A stretch of 64,000 bases of DNA, from contig VZDJ01000868.1 in assembly GCA_008694505.1 (NCBI GenBank), positions 422,263 through 486,262 on the forward strand, read 5' to 3'. This document shows, in pieces, positions 44,924 to 56,775 of the stretch (positions are counted from its first letter, which is position 1; each line of letters begins with the position of its first letter). The notes under the pieces are model-generated. The model did no database searches. It was not told the origin of the DNA and saw only the letters and a program-made list of their open reading frames with translations. Origin of the DNA: Cyanoderma ruficeps. Taxonomy: Eukaryota > Chordata > Aves > Passeriformes > Timaliidae. A program made the position numbers and the translations under genes.

Positions 44924-45706
44924 TGCTGTGGTTTGGGGATAGCATTCTGCAATTTAATACTCTTGCTAAAACCACGGCATCACTGCCACTTGCTTGCCCC
45001 TTTCACCTCCAACTGGAAGCACAAAATGCAAAGATCATGGGTTGAAGAAAGACAAATTTATTGGAAACAATAAGATAAGAAAACATAGAGTAACAAGCAA
45101 GGTTTCTATCTATCAAGGTTACATTATTTTTGTTATAACTAAATTTAACTAACTTTGCAAAAGGCAATGTTACTTGAACTTTAAACTAGGCTTTAGGGCT
45201 TCTCTTACTAGCTAATACAGGCACTTAAAATCCTCTATTTATTTAAAACTCAACTTGCATTTCTACCTCATGTCTGTGTGGATTTATGTATTTAATTTTT
45301 CTGAAGGTTCTAATTCAATATTAATAACAAAAGGTGCAAGACAAAGAAATAACTTACATGGGAAAAAACCCAACAATAAAAAAATCACCAGACTGTTCTG
45401 CCCAACATGTTTCTAAACAGGAAGGAATGCCCTTTTCTTCTAAAGGTCCTTTCCTCCTGGCCCCAGCAATGACATGGAGGAGTGTAAACAAAGTCTGGCT
45501 GTGTTTTCTATCTATCCTGGATGTCACTCGGGTCAGGAGAGGTGGTGTGCTGTCTGCTGGTTGCTGCACCAGGAGCTGGTATCTGAGCAATCCATATTCA
45601 CTGTCCATGGTAGTAATGGCACACAGTGACAGTGTCATTCAGCAACCAGTATTACACAGTTCAACATTACAAACTGTTCTCACCCATAAATGAAAGGTGA
45701 ATATCA
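44924..45706 (-). repeat. 3' LTR of the ERVL-like provirus
   Basis: Matches the right-hand copy from about 44975 to 45090 and again from about 45325 to 45706. The shared U5/R word AAGATCATGGGT occurs at 45031 here and at 48599 there. Reading on minus it should start TGATATTCACC at 45706, directly after the polypurine tract, and end CCCAAACCACAGCA at 44924. It contains about 230 bases (45094-45325) that are absent from the other LTR, an insertion here or a deletion there. An AATAAA poly-A signal on minus lies at 45057-45062. Confidence 0.78.
45057..45062 (-). promoter_or_regulatory. AATAAA poly-A signal in the 3' LTR, sense to PEPD
   Basis: TTTATT on plus is AATAAA on the minus strand, in the R/U5 part of the LTR. 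The aligned site in the 5' LTR (about 48623-48628) is altered and has no AATAAA. In principle it could give intronic polyadenylation of PEPD transcripts. Confidence 0.6.
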
Positions 45707-46420
45707 TGTTTTCCCATCCCTCTGCATCACCCACCAAGTGCACCCAGGTCCTTGAGCAAAAGCAATCCCACACATGGGTTTGCCTTTGCCTGAGGCAGGA
45801 TGAATCCACACTGCCTTCCCTAACACATTTCTCATATGCATCCCAGGGACTTTATCCCCTGCTATGCTACGTGGAGCTTTTGACTGACCAGGGCCAGCTC
45901 CACTGGCAGAACCTCTAGTGAAAAGTAACCAGCTGGCCTTTGCTAAATGTAGATCCCAATGTCCAAAGGTCCCACCACCCATGGCTTTCACTGTGGTTTG
46001 AGCAGTCCACTGCAGCATTTGGCTTTCCCAGAGGCCGGTCTGTCACAGGGAATATGAAACACCCACTGAGTCCTGTGCTCTCTGGCCAAGGTGTCCATGG
46101 GTCTATTCCAGAAATGAGTCTTACTGTCTGACTCAACTCTTTCAGGTCACCACAGGACTTGCTCTTCAAGGCTGTGCCTCAGGCACTGGGGTGAGGCCAA
46201 GGATTAATCTCCAGCCATCCGGTGGTCATTTCCACCACTGTCAGCACACAGTGCTTGCCTTGGTGGGTCTGGCAGGAGCATGATGTCATCAACTTGCCAG
46301 GCCTTCCCTTATTTATATTTCCACCACTGTCCCTCACACCACAGAGGCTTTACCCATGTGGCCCTGCTTGAGTGCAGTGCATGTTTCAGTCATGGATAAC
46401 CTGGGAGATGGTGTCTGTGG
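45704..46420 (-). pseudogene. ERV pol remnant: integrase, broken
   Basis: On minus, a decayed integrase coding region. About 46190-46420 corresponds to the zinc-binding N-terminal and early core part, interrupted by at least two in-frame stops. Segments 45915-46169 and 45704-46018 lie in different frames and cover the later core and the C-terminal domain; the latter is rich in Gly, Trp and Lys and ends just before the polypurine tract. The frame shift between them near 45915-46018 and the stops upstream make it non-functional. Identification rests on remembered resemblance to avian ERVL polyproteins. Confidence 0.75.
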
Positions 46421-47250
46421 TTAAAGCCACCCCTCCATCACAAATCCATCTGGATGTTGCACCTTTTCCCTGATGACCTGAGGTGTCATGGGCTCATCAA
46501 GCCAGAAATAACTCAGCCTTGTCTTGCCAGTCCAGATCCACCCGAGACACTTTAATCTGGCAGCCCAACCTGCCTGTCTGTTGTGATGTCCTTCAGCAGC
46601 CCTACATGAAGGACTTTGAGAGCCATGTTCTCTACCCAGGCAGTGATGTTCTGCCACAGTTCAGCAGCCCTGATGGGTTTCCCCTCTGTGCTGCCAACTG
46701 CTCTTTTCCCATCGGTCCAGCCACCCCCACAGGGCATTTGCCACCATCCATGGGTCAGTGGAGAGGTTGTGTTGGCCATTTCTCTCCTTCAGCCATGTCC
46801 AAGGCCATCTGGAGGCTTTCAGCTTTGCATCCTGACTTGATCCACCTTGTCCCTCAAGAGCTTTTGTGACTCATCATGCAGGATTCCATGCAGCAGCTTT
46901 CCATTTTCATTGTATCTCTATGATACAGCAGTGAAGAGAGCATTGCTTTTCCTTTTCCAGTAGCTGATTATATGGTGGGGCCTCCTCAGCACGTCACCTT
47001 CTCCTCCTCTTATGATGGCAATTGGAAATTTTCACCTTCAGGCCAGTTCATGGTAACTTTCCAGATCCCTGGGCAATTGGGGTTTCCTATTCAAGGTTGC
47101 TGTGTGATCAGAGTGATCCACTTACTCCACAGGGCATCAGGGCCAGGATGTGTGGAAGGGACTTCTCCTCTCAACATCCAGCCCAGCACTGGCAGTCAGG
47201 GTGCTGGGAGGAGCTGTGCTTCAGTGCCAATTGATCAAAAGTGACATCAG
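46421..47250 (-). pseudogene. ERV pol remnant: RT connection and RNase H, broken
   Basis: On minus, about 46880-47250 reads in shifting frames as the region between reverse transcriptase and RNase H, with several stops. The frames 46552-46779 and 46421-46657 are the RNase H domain and its junction to integrase, offset from each other by a frameshift. The catalytic palm of RT and the protease, which should lie to the right (47250-47300), are missing. No part is expressible as a full enzyme. Confidence 0.7.
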
Positions 47251-47299
47251 CCCTCCTGTCTCAGGACTTGCCCACTGAAAAATGGTGCTGCTTTTACCC

Positions 47300-48330
47300 T
47301 TGAAGAATTTCCTGTGGTGGTTGTTCCTCTTCTCAACTCACATTCCTGTGCTCCCAGGGCAGAGGTGGGGTTTCCATCCCACCTCCTCATGTCCTCTCTG
47401 TGATCATGCAGGTAAAACCAGAGACTATCTCATGTTGTGTCCCCTCTCTCTCAAACAGGGGAGCACTTGCTCCCAATACCAGGGACTGCTCTGTACCAGC
47501 AGGGCATAGGATGCTTCTTTAAATTGTTGGTGGATCTCTTTAAATTGTTGGACATCCTTGGACAGTCTTTCCATGGATGTGACACAGAACTGTTGTGAGT
47601 AAAAAATACTTTCTTCATATAGTTTGCATTTGATAACCATATTATCCACTGACTGTTCTTATTTCATGACCTCACTGCCAGTGAGTTGGCACACGGCCAT
47701 GGCATGCTCCATAGGGACTTCTGCCACATGGAGTGTACACTGGATGTCATCTGGATTTATAAGGGACTGCCTGTTATTTGAATATTTATAGAGTACCTCC
47801 AGCACAGCTAACTCAGGTTCTGGATACCTTGCTCCATGGTGTTCCCCTTGTCTGTTTGCACTATTAGACCATCCTTGAGAGAGTACCTTTCCCTCATGCT
47901 TGACAGGAGTTGACTCCAGAGGCTGAGTTCATTTTCTAATCCCCTGGCCAATTCCACATCCTGGGACAGGGATCCCAGCAGCTTGGCTTCACTCCCTGAT
48001 TTCATATCCTGGGCTACGATATTCCAGCACTGGACCAGCTGGGTCACCAGGGGCTCTCCTGACTGGCAGCTGGAATCTTTCTGCACATCTCCCAGCTCAC
48101 CTGGGGATAGGGATCGGGTGATTATCTCTGGCTCTGCCTCTTCCTCCTGTTGTGAGGGTCCTGCTTCCTCTTCATCCCTCACTAAGCAAATGGATTGTCT
48201 TGGATTTCTTTTTCTGTACAGATCCAACTGCTCCCAGCACGGGTCATTCCTCTGGCTCAGCTGCAGTTGGGAGTGCCCTCAATGCCTGTTGCTCTGCTTT
48301 CCTCCTCCTCCTGCTCCTCCTGAGGGTGTT
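47300..48330 (-). pseudogene. ERV gag remnant, broken
   Basis: On minus the clearest frame is 47808-48227 (139 residues). It has an acidic, Glu/Gln-rich stretch near residues 18-34, then a helical capsid-like segment with conserved Leu/Trp/Arg positions. It resembles gag of avian ERVL-class elements (recalled). Two further pieces, 47425-47649 and about 47330-47430, continue the gag C-terminal part in other frames. A 21-bp-period duplication at 47517-47551 (CTTTAAATTGTTGG twice) further disrupts it. Not translatable as one protein. Confidence 0.75.
47517..47551. repeat. Local duplication inside ERV gag remnant
   Basis: CTTTAAATTGTTGG occurs at 47517-47530 and again at 47538-47551 (period 21). 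A small duplication within the dead provirus. Confidence 0.85.
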
Positions 48331-48543
48331 GTCCAGTGATGAGCAGTGTCTGATAAATTGCAGCCAGAGCCCAGCATGTTGCATAACTTTATGCCTCTCT
48401 GGAACTGCCACAGCTTTTTTGCTGTCACCTATTTTTTCACTTTAACAGGGTCCTGTAGCCGTTCATGGGTGAACTTTCAAACCTTTGGAGCAGAACAGTC
48501 CTTCAAAAGTTGTCCCATTTTCTTTCTTTAGGGCTCCCACTAG

Positions 48544-49022
48544 AACCACAGTGCCACTTGCTTCCCCTCTCCCTTCAAGTGGAAGTACAAAAGGCAAAGA
48601 TCATGGGTCGAGACAAGAATAATTTTCTGGAAACAGCAATGAGATAAGAAAATGAACAGTAACAGCAACAAAATTAAGAACAAAAGGTATAAGTCAAAGA
48701 AAAGATTTACATGGAAAAGCCCATGAAATGGGACCATTCCACCCACTACATTTCTCTGCAGGAAGAAACGTCCTTCTTCTCCAAAGCAAGAGAGAGTCCC
48801 TTCCTCAGCCTCCTGACATGAGCTGGTACAGAACAACACCTGGGTCCGGGTCATGCCCCCTCCCCAGCACTGCAGAGAATTAACCCTGTGCTGGCTACAG
48901 CCAGGACATCTACCAACAGCCCAGCTAAACAAACCAACCACATTCTGAAAGTTACTGGTTAAACTCAACAGGAAGATCTTTTCACCACCAACAGTATGAG
49001 TATACAAATGGTGTTTAATTCA
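48544..49022 (-). repeat. 5' LTR of the ERVL-like provirus
   Basis: Right-hand copy of the LTR pair. It shares with 44980-45090 the words GCCACTTGCTT, GGAAG-ACAAAA, AAGATCATGGGT and GATAAGAAAA, and with 45330-45480 the words ACAAAAGGT, CTTACATGG/TTTACATGG and GGAAG-AA-G-CC. Its outer end near 49022 (TTTAATTCA) is aligned only weakly with the start of the 3' LTR. On the inner side the usual LTR end and primer-binding site appear deleted: GTGGTTCTAG runs straight into TGGGAGCCC (minus strand, about 48532-48550). No clear target-site duplication with the left flank. Confidence 0.72.
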
Positions 49023-52000
49023 CATAATTAGTGCACAAACCCCTACATAAAATCCCCTGACCCTGGCCTCCCAGCAAAATTTTGATCTCACTAGACAGCA
49101 AACAACTTACTCGTAACAAAACACGTGCTACCCTAATGTTGGGAGGATTAGGCAGTGCAATCTAATTCTACATTTTTCTGCAATTTGTAAATTGACAATA
49201 CTTAGATGATGAGATATGTGGTCTTGAGGAAGAAAACAAATCAGCATTTGCTACAGTTGCAATCTGTAACATATTACTGCTCCCGTTTAATCAATGCAGA
49301 ACTAAGAAATAGTACACTTTAAGGCATGTCCAAATTGATTTCATACTTAGTTGTCCTTTCACATGCAAGACAAATTCATTAGTTAAAATAACTCTAGAAA
49401 TCTACACCTCCTATATAAAAGCACTGTATAATGAGACCTCTTCTTGTCAGTTTAATGAATACACTGTGTGTGTCTACAGTGATAAAAATCTAAAACATAC
49501 TCATACACAACGTTAGAATTTTCTCCTCTTCTCCAACATGGACAGTCTTTGTCCTAATGAACTGAATTGGCTATGCAATATGAAAAGAGGATTTCACTGC
49601 AAAAACTTTAAGCATTAGGTACATTGCTTAAACTGTCCATCATTTACTTCAATCGACTCTGAGGATGAAAAAAATCTCGCCAACAAAGTGAGCAAAGATT
49701 TATTCAACAGTGTTTTAAAGTATGTGGCATATTACTGTTCAACCCTACAGGTTCAAAATCCCTTTTTCTGCACGGTGAATCACATCCTCTCAAAGCATTT
49801 TTACAAAGGCTGCATAACTGACATGATTAGATTAAAGAAAATCCTGCACATTTTCCAGTCTGAAGAATGGATCCACGAATCAGGAAAAAAAGCACAGAAC
49901 TGCAAACACAGAACTGGCCTCTATTAGCAAATAGAAATATGAATTTCTAGAAAAGAAAGCACGAGAACTACTTTAGAAATCTAACTTCTGTGCTTAAGGC
50001 TTCTAGGGCAAGCGAGCAATCCACTTCTGCAGGATTGTGAAGAGCTGCAAACAGAGCTGACCTGAGGGGAGTTACCAGGAGCAGCACCAGGAAATGGTCC
50101 AGGTCCTCTGTCTGGAGCTGTTCCCTCAGTGACCCTCAGTGCCACCCTCTGCTGAGCAAGGACTTTCCATGTAGCACTGGCCTCCTCCCCACAGCCTGCA
50201 GCAACAGAGCAGCTTTTCTGCAGGACAACACCCCTTGCTATGTGAGTGCTGTACATAAACTAATGGAAACCATGAAATAATGCACCACTACAAACTCCAT
50301 CATCAGGATAGAATCAAGCTTAGCTATTGCCAGCATGACAAAAATAACTTCGGGGTGATCTTCAGGGCACAGAAATAAGCCACGACCACAGCAGTCATTT
50401 TGCCTCAAATGACTATTTATGACAGTAGAAAAATTAACCAAATAGCTTAGGTAATGATGTTCCAGAAGAAGTTCAAAAGGTTCAAAAAGTAAGGCAGGGA
50501 AGCAACATCACTAGGGCAAGAAAAAGACAGTTTCTGACTGAAGCAGATGAACAGCCTGCAAAGAGAGCAAGATTCACCTTTTTTGGGAAATTAGACATTA
50601 TTTTCATTATTATCCATCATTAAACACCCCCCATGCCACCCACCCCCACTGGGCCAGGTCAACCTAGGAGAAAAAAAACATATGGGAGCAAGAGAAACAC
50701 AAAATAGTCCTAGCAGGAAAACAAATCTTGGCCAGGAAGCCAGAAAACAAAACAAACAGGAGATCAGGCAGAAAATAGAGCATCATGGCCAGGGCAGAGC
50801 CTGGCTGAGCTGAGGACTGAGAGAGCCAACAAGGCACAGGCAGGAGGGAGCACAGTTTGAAAGAACACACTGCTGTGGGTGTAATCCTCTCGGAAACAAT
50901 CAATACATCTGAAATAAATCTTTCTATAAAGGAAACATTTGCTACAGGAGCAGTGGAGAAGCAGGAATGCAGGAATGTTGAAACTGGTTTGGGTCTGTAT
51001 TGACAACAAATATCAAATGGACTGGTTTATACAGACAGTTGCAAAATTCTGAGGCAAGCAGAGTTTAGAAGGAAGCTCACCCCCTCCTCCAGACCACCAA
51101 TTACCCCCTGCACATGGACCAAGCACGAGCTCACCAGAGCCACCACAGCCTGGGAGAAGACACAAACAGAATCAGGGAGACCAAAGAAAGGCTGGGGTGA
51201 CAAGTGGTTTGAAGGCATGGTCTCTGTCACAAGAGGGGAGCTGATCCAACAACAAAATCAGTGCATGCTCTTCCATACTGTTGGGAGGGGAAGGTACCAA
51301 CCAGACCTGTCAAAGGCAGCAAAAGCAATGCCCTAGTGCCTAGGGATGGAGAGGGATGAACACGTGCCAAGTCTCAAATGAGAAATACCTGCTAACAGCT
51401 GAAAAACCTTGCTAGGAATGGAGAAGCACTTCTGGAGCACATGGACAGCATGTTTAGCACTAACTAAGAGGCCAATGCTTAAATATCATTACATGTTGTA
51501 GGAGATGCTCTATTCAAATCTCACATGAAGTGCTAAATGGAGTGGCTTCCTAGCTTAATGTTGACTAGTGAATGGGCTACTAATTAAACTCCTTAAACAG
51601 AGTTCAGTGAAATTCAGGGTAAAAAAAGGGGTGTTTTGTAGTTCAATCATCATTCCAATGAAGAAAATGTACATCATTCCAGTTAAGAATTGCCATTGAA
51701 GTTAATAACTGCTTTTATTTGATGTGCAGGTGTATGAGATAAAACTGGAGATATTGCTCCACACAGATTTTGGAGTCCACCTGCATGTGGAGAGTGTAAG
51801 ATGACTATCTACTTGGACAAAGCAACAGAGCTCACACTGGTTTTAACAGCAGAAAGGACATCAAACACACTTTAGAAGTGACCTGTATATATTGTGGAAC
51901 ACTTCATGTTTAACTCAGTGGGCAGCAAAAGATGTCTAAATGCCTGGCATCTTGTTTTCAATATCCCTGACAGAATCATCCAATCCCCATTTAGGATACA

Positions 52001-53011
52001 GAGGGGAGAACCAAGTAATTATGAAATCAGATTCCAGATTTCAGATCCCTTGACACAAAGAAAGGATCCCAGCAGAAAGCATGCTCAGACTATACAAAGG
52101 AGTGCCCAGACTTGCAGCAAATTCTGTGCTTTACCATCTTCACTGTGGAATTAACATGCTGTTGACACGGGAGGATGGAAAAAAACTATAGCAGGGTGAC
52201 CGGGAGTCAACTATCATAAAAAAGGGCTCAAAATCTCAGCACAACTGTTTGTTTTAACAGGCTTTTTAATGAGGGGGGTCTGCTTCTGCTTTGCCATACA
52301 CTTCAGCTAAAACAAAAAAAATATCTCCTTTAGAAGATATCATAACAGGACAGTTGTATTTCATTAAAAATTGAAGCCATCATCCTCACATCCCAGAGCA
52401 AGCTGTGATGTATTTCTATTGCCCTTTCAAAATACTGCATGCAGCAAGACATTTTCACCTCACTAGTTACCAAACTCCATAAAAAAACAGCATTAAGGGA
52501 CACTAAAAGCTCACATCTGGACAGAGAAATTATTATTCCTTTTTTCGTGATTTGTGGTTTTATTTTACACCTGTAATGTAATGCTTTTTCACAAGACAAT
52601 GCATTAGCAGAATCCCTAATATCTAGATTAATAATGTACCAGGAACTGAGTAAAAGAGGTTACTCCTAAAGATTAATTTTTCTTCTAAATCTAAAAATCA
52701 AATATTCTAATCCCAAAATTGGAAATGGATGTATGAGAATGCCTCTATTTGGTTTTAAATAGCTACAGTATAAACAGACAGAGAGAAAATTTGGATTAAC
52801 TTAGATGCAAGAGAGATTTAAAAAAAAAAACCCGACTGTATTTCAAGTCATTAGAAACACGTATCAAAATTTCTTTGGAAATAAAATGTTTGGCATGTGA
52901 TCTGCCATTCAATATCCTTTCATCTAGAAAAAACGTAATTTAATTTGAAATATAAAATTAATCCAACATAACCATGTAACAATTAATGTACAAAAAAGCT
53001 GTGTCACTTAC
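49023..53011 (-). other. PEPD intron right of the ERV, no recognised gene
   Basis: AT-rich intron with a mildly GC-rich patch near 50010-50230 and 51040-51200. The frame 51894-52154 plus (86 residues) and 50664-51009 minus match nothing recognised. Confidence 0.55.
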
Positions 53012-53073
53012 TGGCTGATCCCCTCAAACGAAGCTTCTTTGGAGACATTTCCACTATCAGTATTGACACCACG
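53012..53073 (-). CDS. PEPD: PEPD (prolidase) internal exon, RGVNTDSG segment
   Basis: A 62-base minus-strand exon. The acceptor is TTTTTCCTCCCAG and the donor GTAAGTG. It starts in phase 0 and reads [20 protein letters not shown] plus two bases (CA) of a split codon completed as glutamine by the next exon. Human PEPD has [21 protein letters not shown] at about residues 148-168 (recalled), so 17 of the 20 full codons agree. It is the most diagnostic of the six exons. It closes the creatinase/aminopeptidase-P-like N-terminal domain before the linker to the catalytic domain. The intron on its 3' side is 10.5 kb and carries the degenerate ERV. Confidence 0.95.
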
Positions 53074-54719
53074 CTGGGAGGAAAAAGATTAAAAGGACTA
53101 TGATTCTGAGCCAAACACATGTAATTTAAAATTTAAATCATGGGGAGAACTTGATTGCAGTAAGTATTTGGGAAAACTTACACATAAGTTTCCCTAAATC
53201 ACTATAAATAAAAACCCCCCAATTGTTTGTTCAAACACAGTCCAGTATGAGAAATAATCAGTTCCATAGGAGACCAGCACAGAAGTCAGGTCAGGATGTC
53301 TTAGGAAAAAGACAAGCTTTGATTTCTTATGCCTTGAGAGGGAGGTGTGAGACCTATAATATAATTATACAAAGTGAGAGAATGAAAAATAGGCAAGGTT
53401 TCTTCTAAAGTAATTTAGTATTAAAATAAATTCTTATGCCCTGCCTTGGCAATGTTACTATTTAAATTTGCTTGCTGCTCCCCTACAGCTTTCCACTGAA
53501 GCAAGCAGGATAAGCAGGAGGATTTTGGCTGCCACACAGCAGATGAACACTTCTGACATGTGCCCAGGGAACCCTGCAGAGCAGCAGCTCTGGAACGAGA
53601 CCACAGGAGGAGAGGACCAGGTTTCAATTCAGCAGCAGACAGAGAAGTGCTCTTCCCTTCTCTGAACACTTCTTCACAGCAGTGGGAGGAATGTGAAGGC
53701 ACCACAGCACCCTCTTCTCAGCCAAAAATGATGTGAAAACTCCTGATTACAACAGGATGCTCCCAGAGTGATAACTACTCAACAACTCCATGCAAAAAAT
53801 GCACAGTAAGAAGCACAAGATAGTCAAACATTCAACTTCTTTCATTTCTCTTAAATAATATGAAATTAAGGCACAGGGGCATCTTTCAAGTGTGTATGCA
53901 CTGATGTGTGTATGCAAATATAAATGAAAGAAAGACTGAAAACTAGGGCCTCCATTCTTAATGGATAAAGGATGCAGATCTGAGGTCACATAACTTCCTA
54001 AGGAGGGATTTTTTTTGTTAAGATTTCTGTCTGGTCTCTATCATGGGAAAACAAGAAATCCAGGAGCTGCCACTGCATTTGCTGTAAGGGAAAGCACAGA
54101 GTCAGCAAACAATTTTTATAAAGATTGGTGACAGTAAAACAGATAGTAAGAGTTTACAAAACACCTGTAAAGCAGGGAGCAGCTGGGAGAGAGGTGATGG
54201 GGAAGGACAAACTTGCAGTCTTCACCTCCAGTCATCCATGCTTTTTCCCAAGAAATATGCAAGCACCATTCAAAATACTTAGCAAACATTTGATATTGTC
54301 TCACTCCTCCCAGAAGCTGTTCTTACTAACCCACTCTATGCAGGTGAAGTATTCCCTGAATCCTTGTGGGATTCCCACAGAAAGGCCCAAACATGCTCAT
54401 GGCATGACCAAAACAGCAGAAAAGGAAGAAGGAGTTTGGAGCCAGTGTAGATAGGATGGAGGCCATCATGGTTGACAGGCTTTTCATGTTTCACCAAAAA
54501 ACCAATACAGCTTTTGGCAGACAGAATGCAGACCAGATGTGGCCAGAGGCTACAAATCTTGAAATCATGGAGGGGCCAGGAGACTAGATTGTTATACACA
54601 GGTGACCTTAAGTTTAGTGTAAGATGGGGAGGAAAAAACAGGGAATGACAGTGCAAAGAAATGCTGCATGAACGGGTATCCTTACTGAAGAAAATTAGTA
54701 CTTTCAGAATATGACTTAC
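53074..54719 (-). other. PEPD intron (1646 bp)
   Basis: Intron between the exons encoding ...VLLTL and RGVNTDSG..., phase 0. Both splice sites are canonical. A small GC-richer patch lies at 53480-53700. The frame at 54336-54755 minus runs through the upstream exon into the intron and is not a separate gene. Confidence 0.75.
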
Positions 54720-54767
54720 CAAAGTGAGGAGTACAGCAGGTTTCTTCAAAGCCAATACATTGGATAT
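54720..54767 (-). CDS. PEPD: PEPD (prolidase) internal exon
   Basis: A 48-base exon of exactly 16 codons, phase 0 at both ends. On the minus strand the acceptor is TTTCTAG and the donor GTAAGTC. It reads ISNVLALKKPAVLLTL, matching human PEPD residues about 132-147 (IASVLTSQKPSVLLTL, recalled). The hydrophobic VLLTL end is a core strand of the N-terminal domain just before the RGVNTDSG segment of the next exon. The intron to the upstream exon is 2.0 kb and to the downstream exon 1.6 kb. Because both ends are phase 0 and the length is a multiple of three, skipping this exon would keep the frame but remove that strand. Confidence 0.93.
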
Positions 54768-56775
54768 CTAGAAAGAGGTTTTAAATCACTGTTATTTGTC
54801 TTTTTTCTTCCACATAACCACATTGATACCAATTTCATCAATATTCACTGTATATAAAGTAAATGAGCTGTAAAGTCAAAAATGTTCCTTTGATACCTTT
54901 CAGACATTGTAGTATCACCTGAGACATGCAACAAGAGACAGCAGAATACAAAATACTGACAAAAAAGCAGTGATCAAGTTCATTGTGTCCTTTAAAGACA
55001 TAAATACCAATTATAACTCATGTCCACTGTCATCATTAGGAAGATACAACATAGGAACCAAAAAGTGGTAATGTCACACAGAAATAAAGAACACCAAGGT
55101 GTTCTATCCTGCACATATAACATTTGCATTAATATTATTACATTACATTGTGCTAAATGCTTAGCAAAGAATATTTACTGTTATTCTCACTGGGTCACTT
55201 CTACTGACTGATCCTTTTATAGGCTCTTTCAGCCTCCTTCAAACATTCACAAACTGAGAACAAAATCCCACAGCTTTTGCCTACACTGGGCTTGTAGAGT
55301 GCTGGGCTGTCAGAGCAGCTGCAGAAGGGTGGGTGCTGAATTACACATATCCTGAGGCAATAAACACATGACACAACTTCATGGACCAATATTCTATCCC
55401 CTTTAAACCACCTTAATAGCACACTACTGATATTAACAAAAGAAAGTATATGGCAGTGAAGCTCAAAAATATCAACTCCACCCTTTATTTTTTTTGGTTT
55501 CCTTATCTCATGAAATATCAGGATAACACACTTACACACTTTGGCTATTCATTGACATAAAGCTACTCTATAAAAAAAGCCCCTGGCATCCCGATGGTGG
55601 AAAACCAATTCCTTGGCAAACAAGGCAAAAGTTATAGAAGGAACTGTTGAGAGCTGAACAGTTATGTTGTAAGCTTCCCATTTCAATACATGCAGTCATT
55701 TTTAATTTATTTACTGGCCCACATAAAGAGCTCTTTTTCCCATCAATGAAGTTTTTAAGCAGTAAAAAAGCAGAGAATAGAACTGCAATAAGGACATTTG
55801 TTGACAGAAAGTGACCCAAAATGACTAAGGTGAATGTGATTTTTAAAAATAAAACATGTATTTTCCACTTGCAATTTTCACCATCTGACAGATGAGCACT
55901 GGAGCACCTGAACACTACAGGACTCCAACTCACACATGGCAAAAATCAGCCTCTCCATAGCTCCCTCCACTCCCAGCTTCTGACATACAGAACAAACTTT
56001 CCTTTGTTGCTGGACTCATCATGAAAATTAAATGAAACCTCCTCACAGCTGATGAGAGCAAAACTTTTGGTCTAGAGAGCCAGAGTTAGTGTTCTATGGG
56101 AAGAGAAGAATCAGAGAAGTCTTCTTCAAGCTGCTCTCCATGAAAGTCACACACTGAACTTGGCAGGAATACCGTCCTCACCTGCTGAGCCTTCCTACCA
56201 AAACAATCTCTGGCCAGGTGCAGAAGTGTACAAACATCTGCTCAGAAATTAACTCAGAAACCTAACTAAGCAAGGTACACTTACACTGAGAAATGTGAAT
56301 ATATTTGCTTATTCAAATAATAGGATGATTCTATAGAAAATAAGAGTGGGGCAGGCAGCCTTTCCCAAAAGCTTTTTGGAGGCATAAAATAAATGTAGGC
56401 TATCAAGTCCAAGCTAGGACATGCAACCTCCTTGACAGCAATCTCCTCAAATCTCCAAAGCATCCCAAAAAATTTATTTAGTGATATATTTATCAGTTGG
56501 ATAAAGCTACACACTGACAGGTCTCATCATGCACAGAACATGTTTATGAGACTGCCTTTGGATTACGAACTGTGTTCAGATCAAAGAGCAGCCTTTAAAA
56601 AATTTACATGTGCTTTGTAAGATAAAAGGATATTTTTCAGTAAGAGGGAAGGGACAAAAGACCCCACCATGTCAGGTAACATCCAGTAAGAAGGGGACTA
56701 AAATTAAGCAAAATCAATGCCACTCTTTGATTTTGTATTCATAGGAAAAAATATTCAGAGACACAGACCACTCAC
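54768..56775 (-). other. PEPD intron (2008 bp)
   Basis: Intron between the two most 5' visible exons, phase 0, canonical borders. Frames such as 55568-55942 and 55201-55539 on minus are chance; no repeat family recognised. Confidence 0.75.

Larger units (their letters stand above)
44924..49022 (-). mobile_element. Degenerate ERVL-like endogenous retrovirus, both LTRs present, minus strand
   Basis: An old provirus of about 4.1 kb read right to left: 5' LTR (48544-49022), leader, gag remnant (about 47300-48330), a large deletion, RT-RNase H connection and integrase remnants (about 45710-47250), polypurine tract (45707-45721) and 3' LTR (44924-45706). The internal part is only about 2.8 kb, far shorter than an intact gag-pol, so protease and most of reverse transcriptase are gone. 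Every coding part has stops or frameshifts, and no envelope gene is seen. The gag and integrase fragments resemble ERVL-class elements common in bird genomes (recalled). The two LTRs differ at very roughly 15-20 % of sites by eye, so the insertion is old. It lies in the 10.5-kb PEPD intron in the same direction as the gene. Confidence 0.88.

Noticed and set aside
47808..48227. 139-residue minus frame as a host gene
   Set aside because: It is a gag remnant between two LTR copies; neighbouring pieces continue it in other frames.
54336..54755. 139-residue minus frame as an independent gene
   Set aside because: It is the read-through of a real 48-base PEPD exon into its downstream intron.
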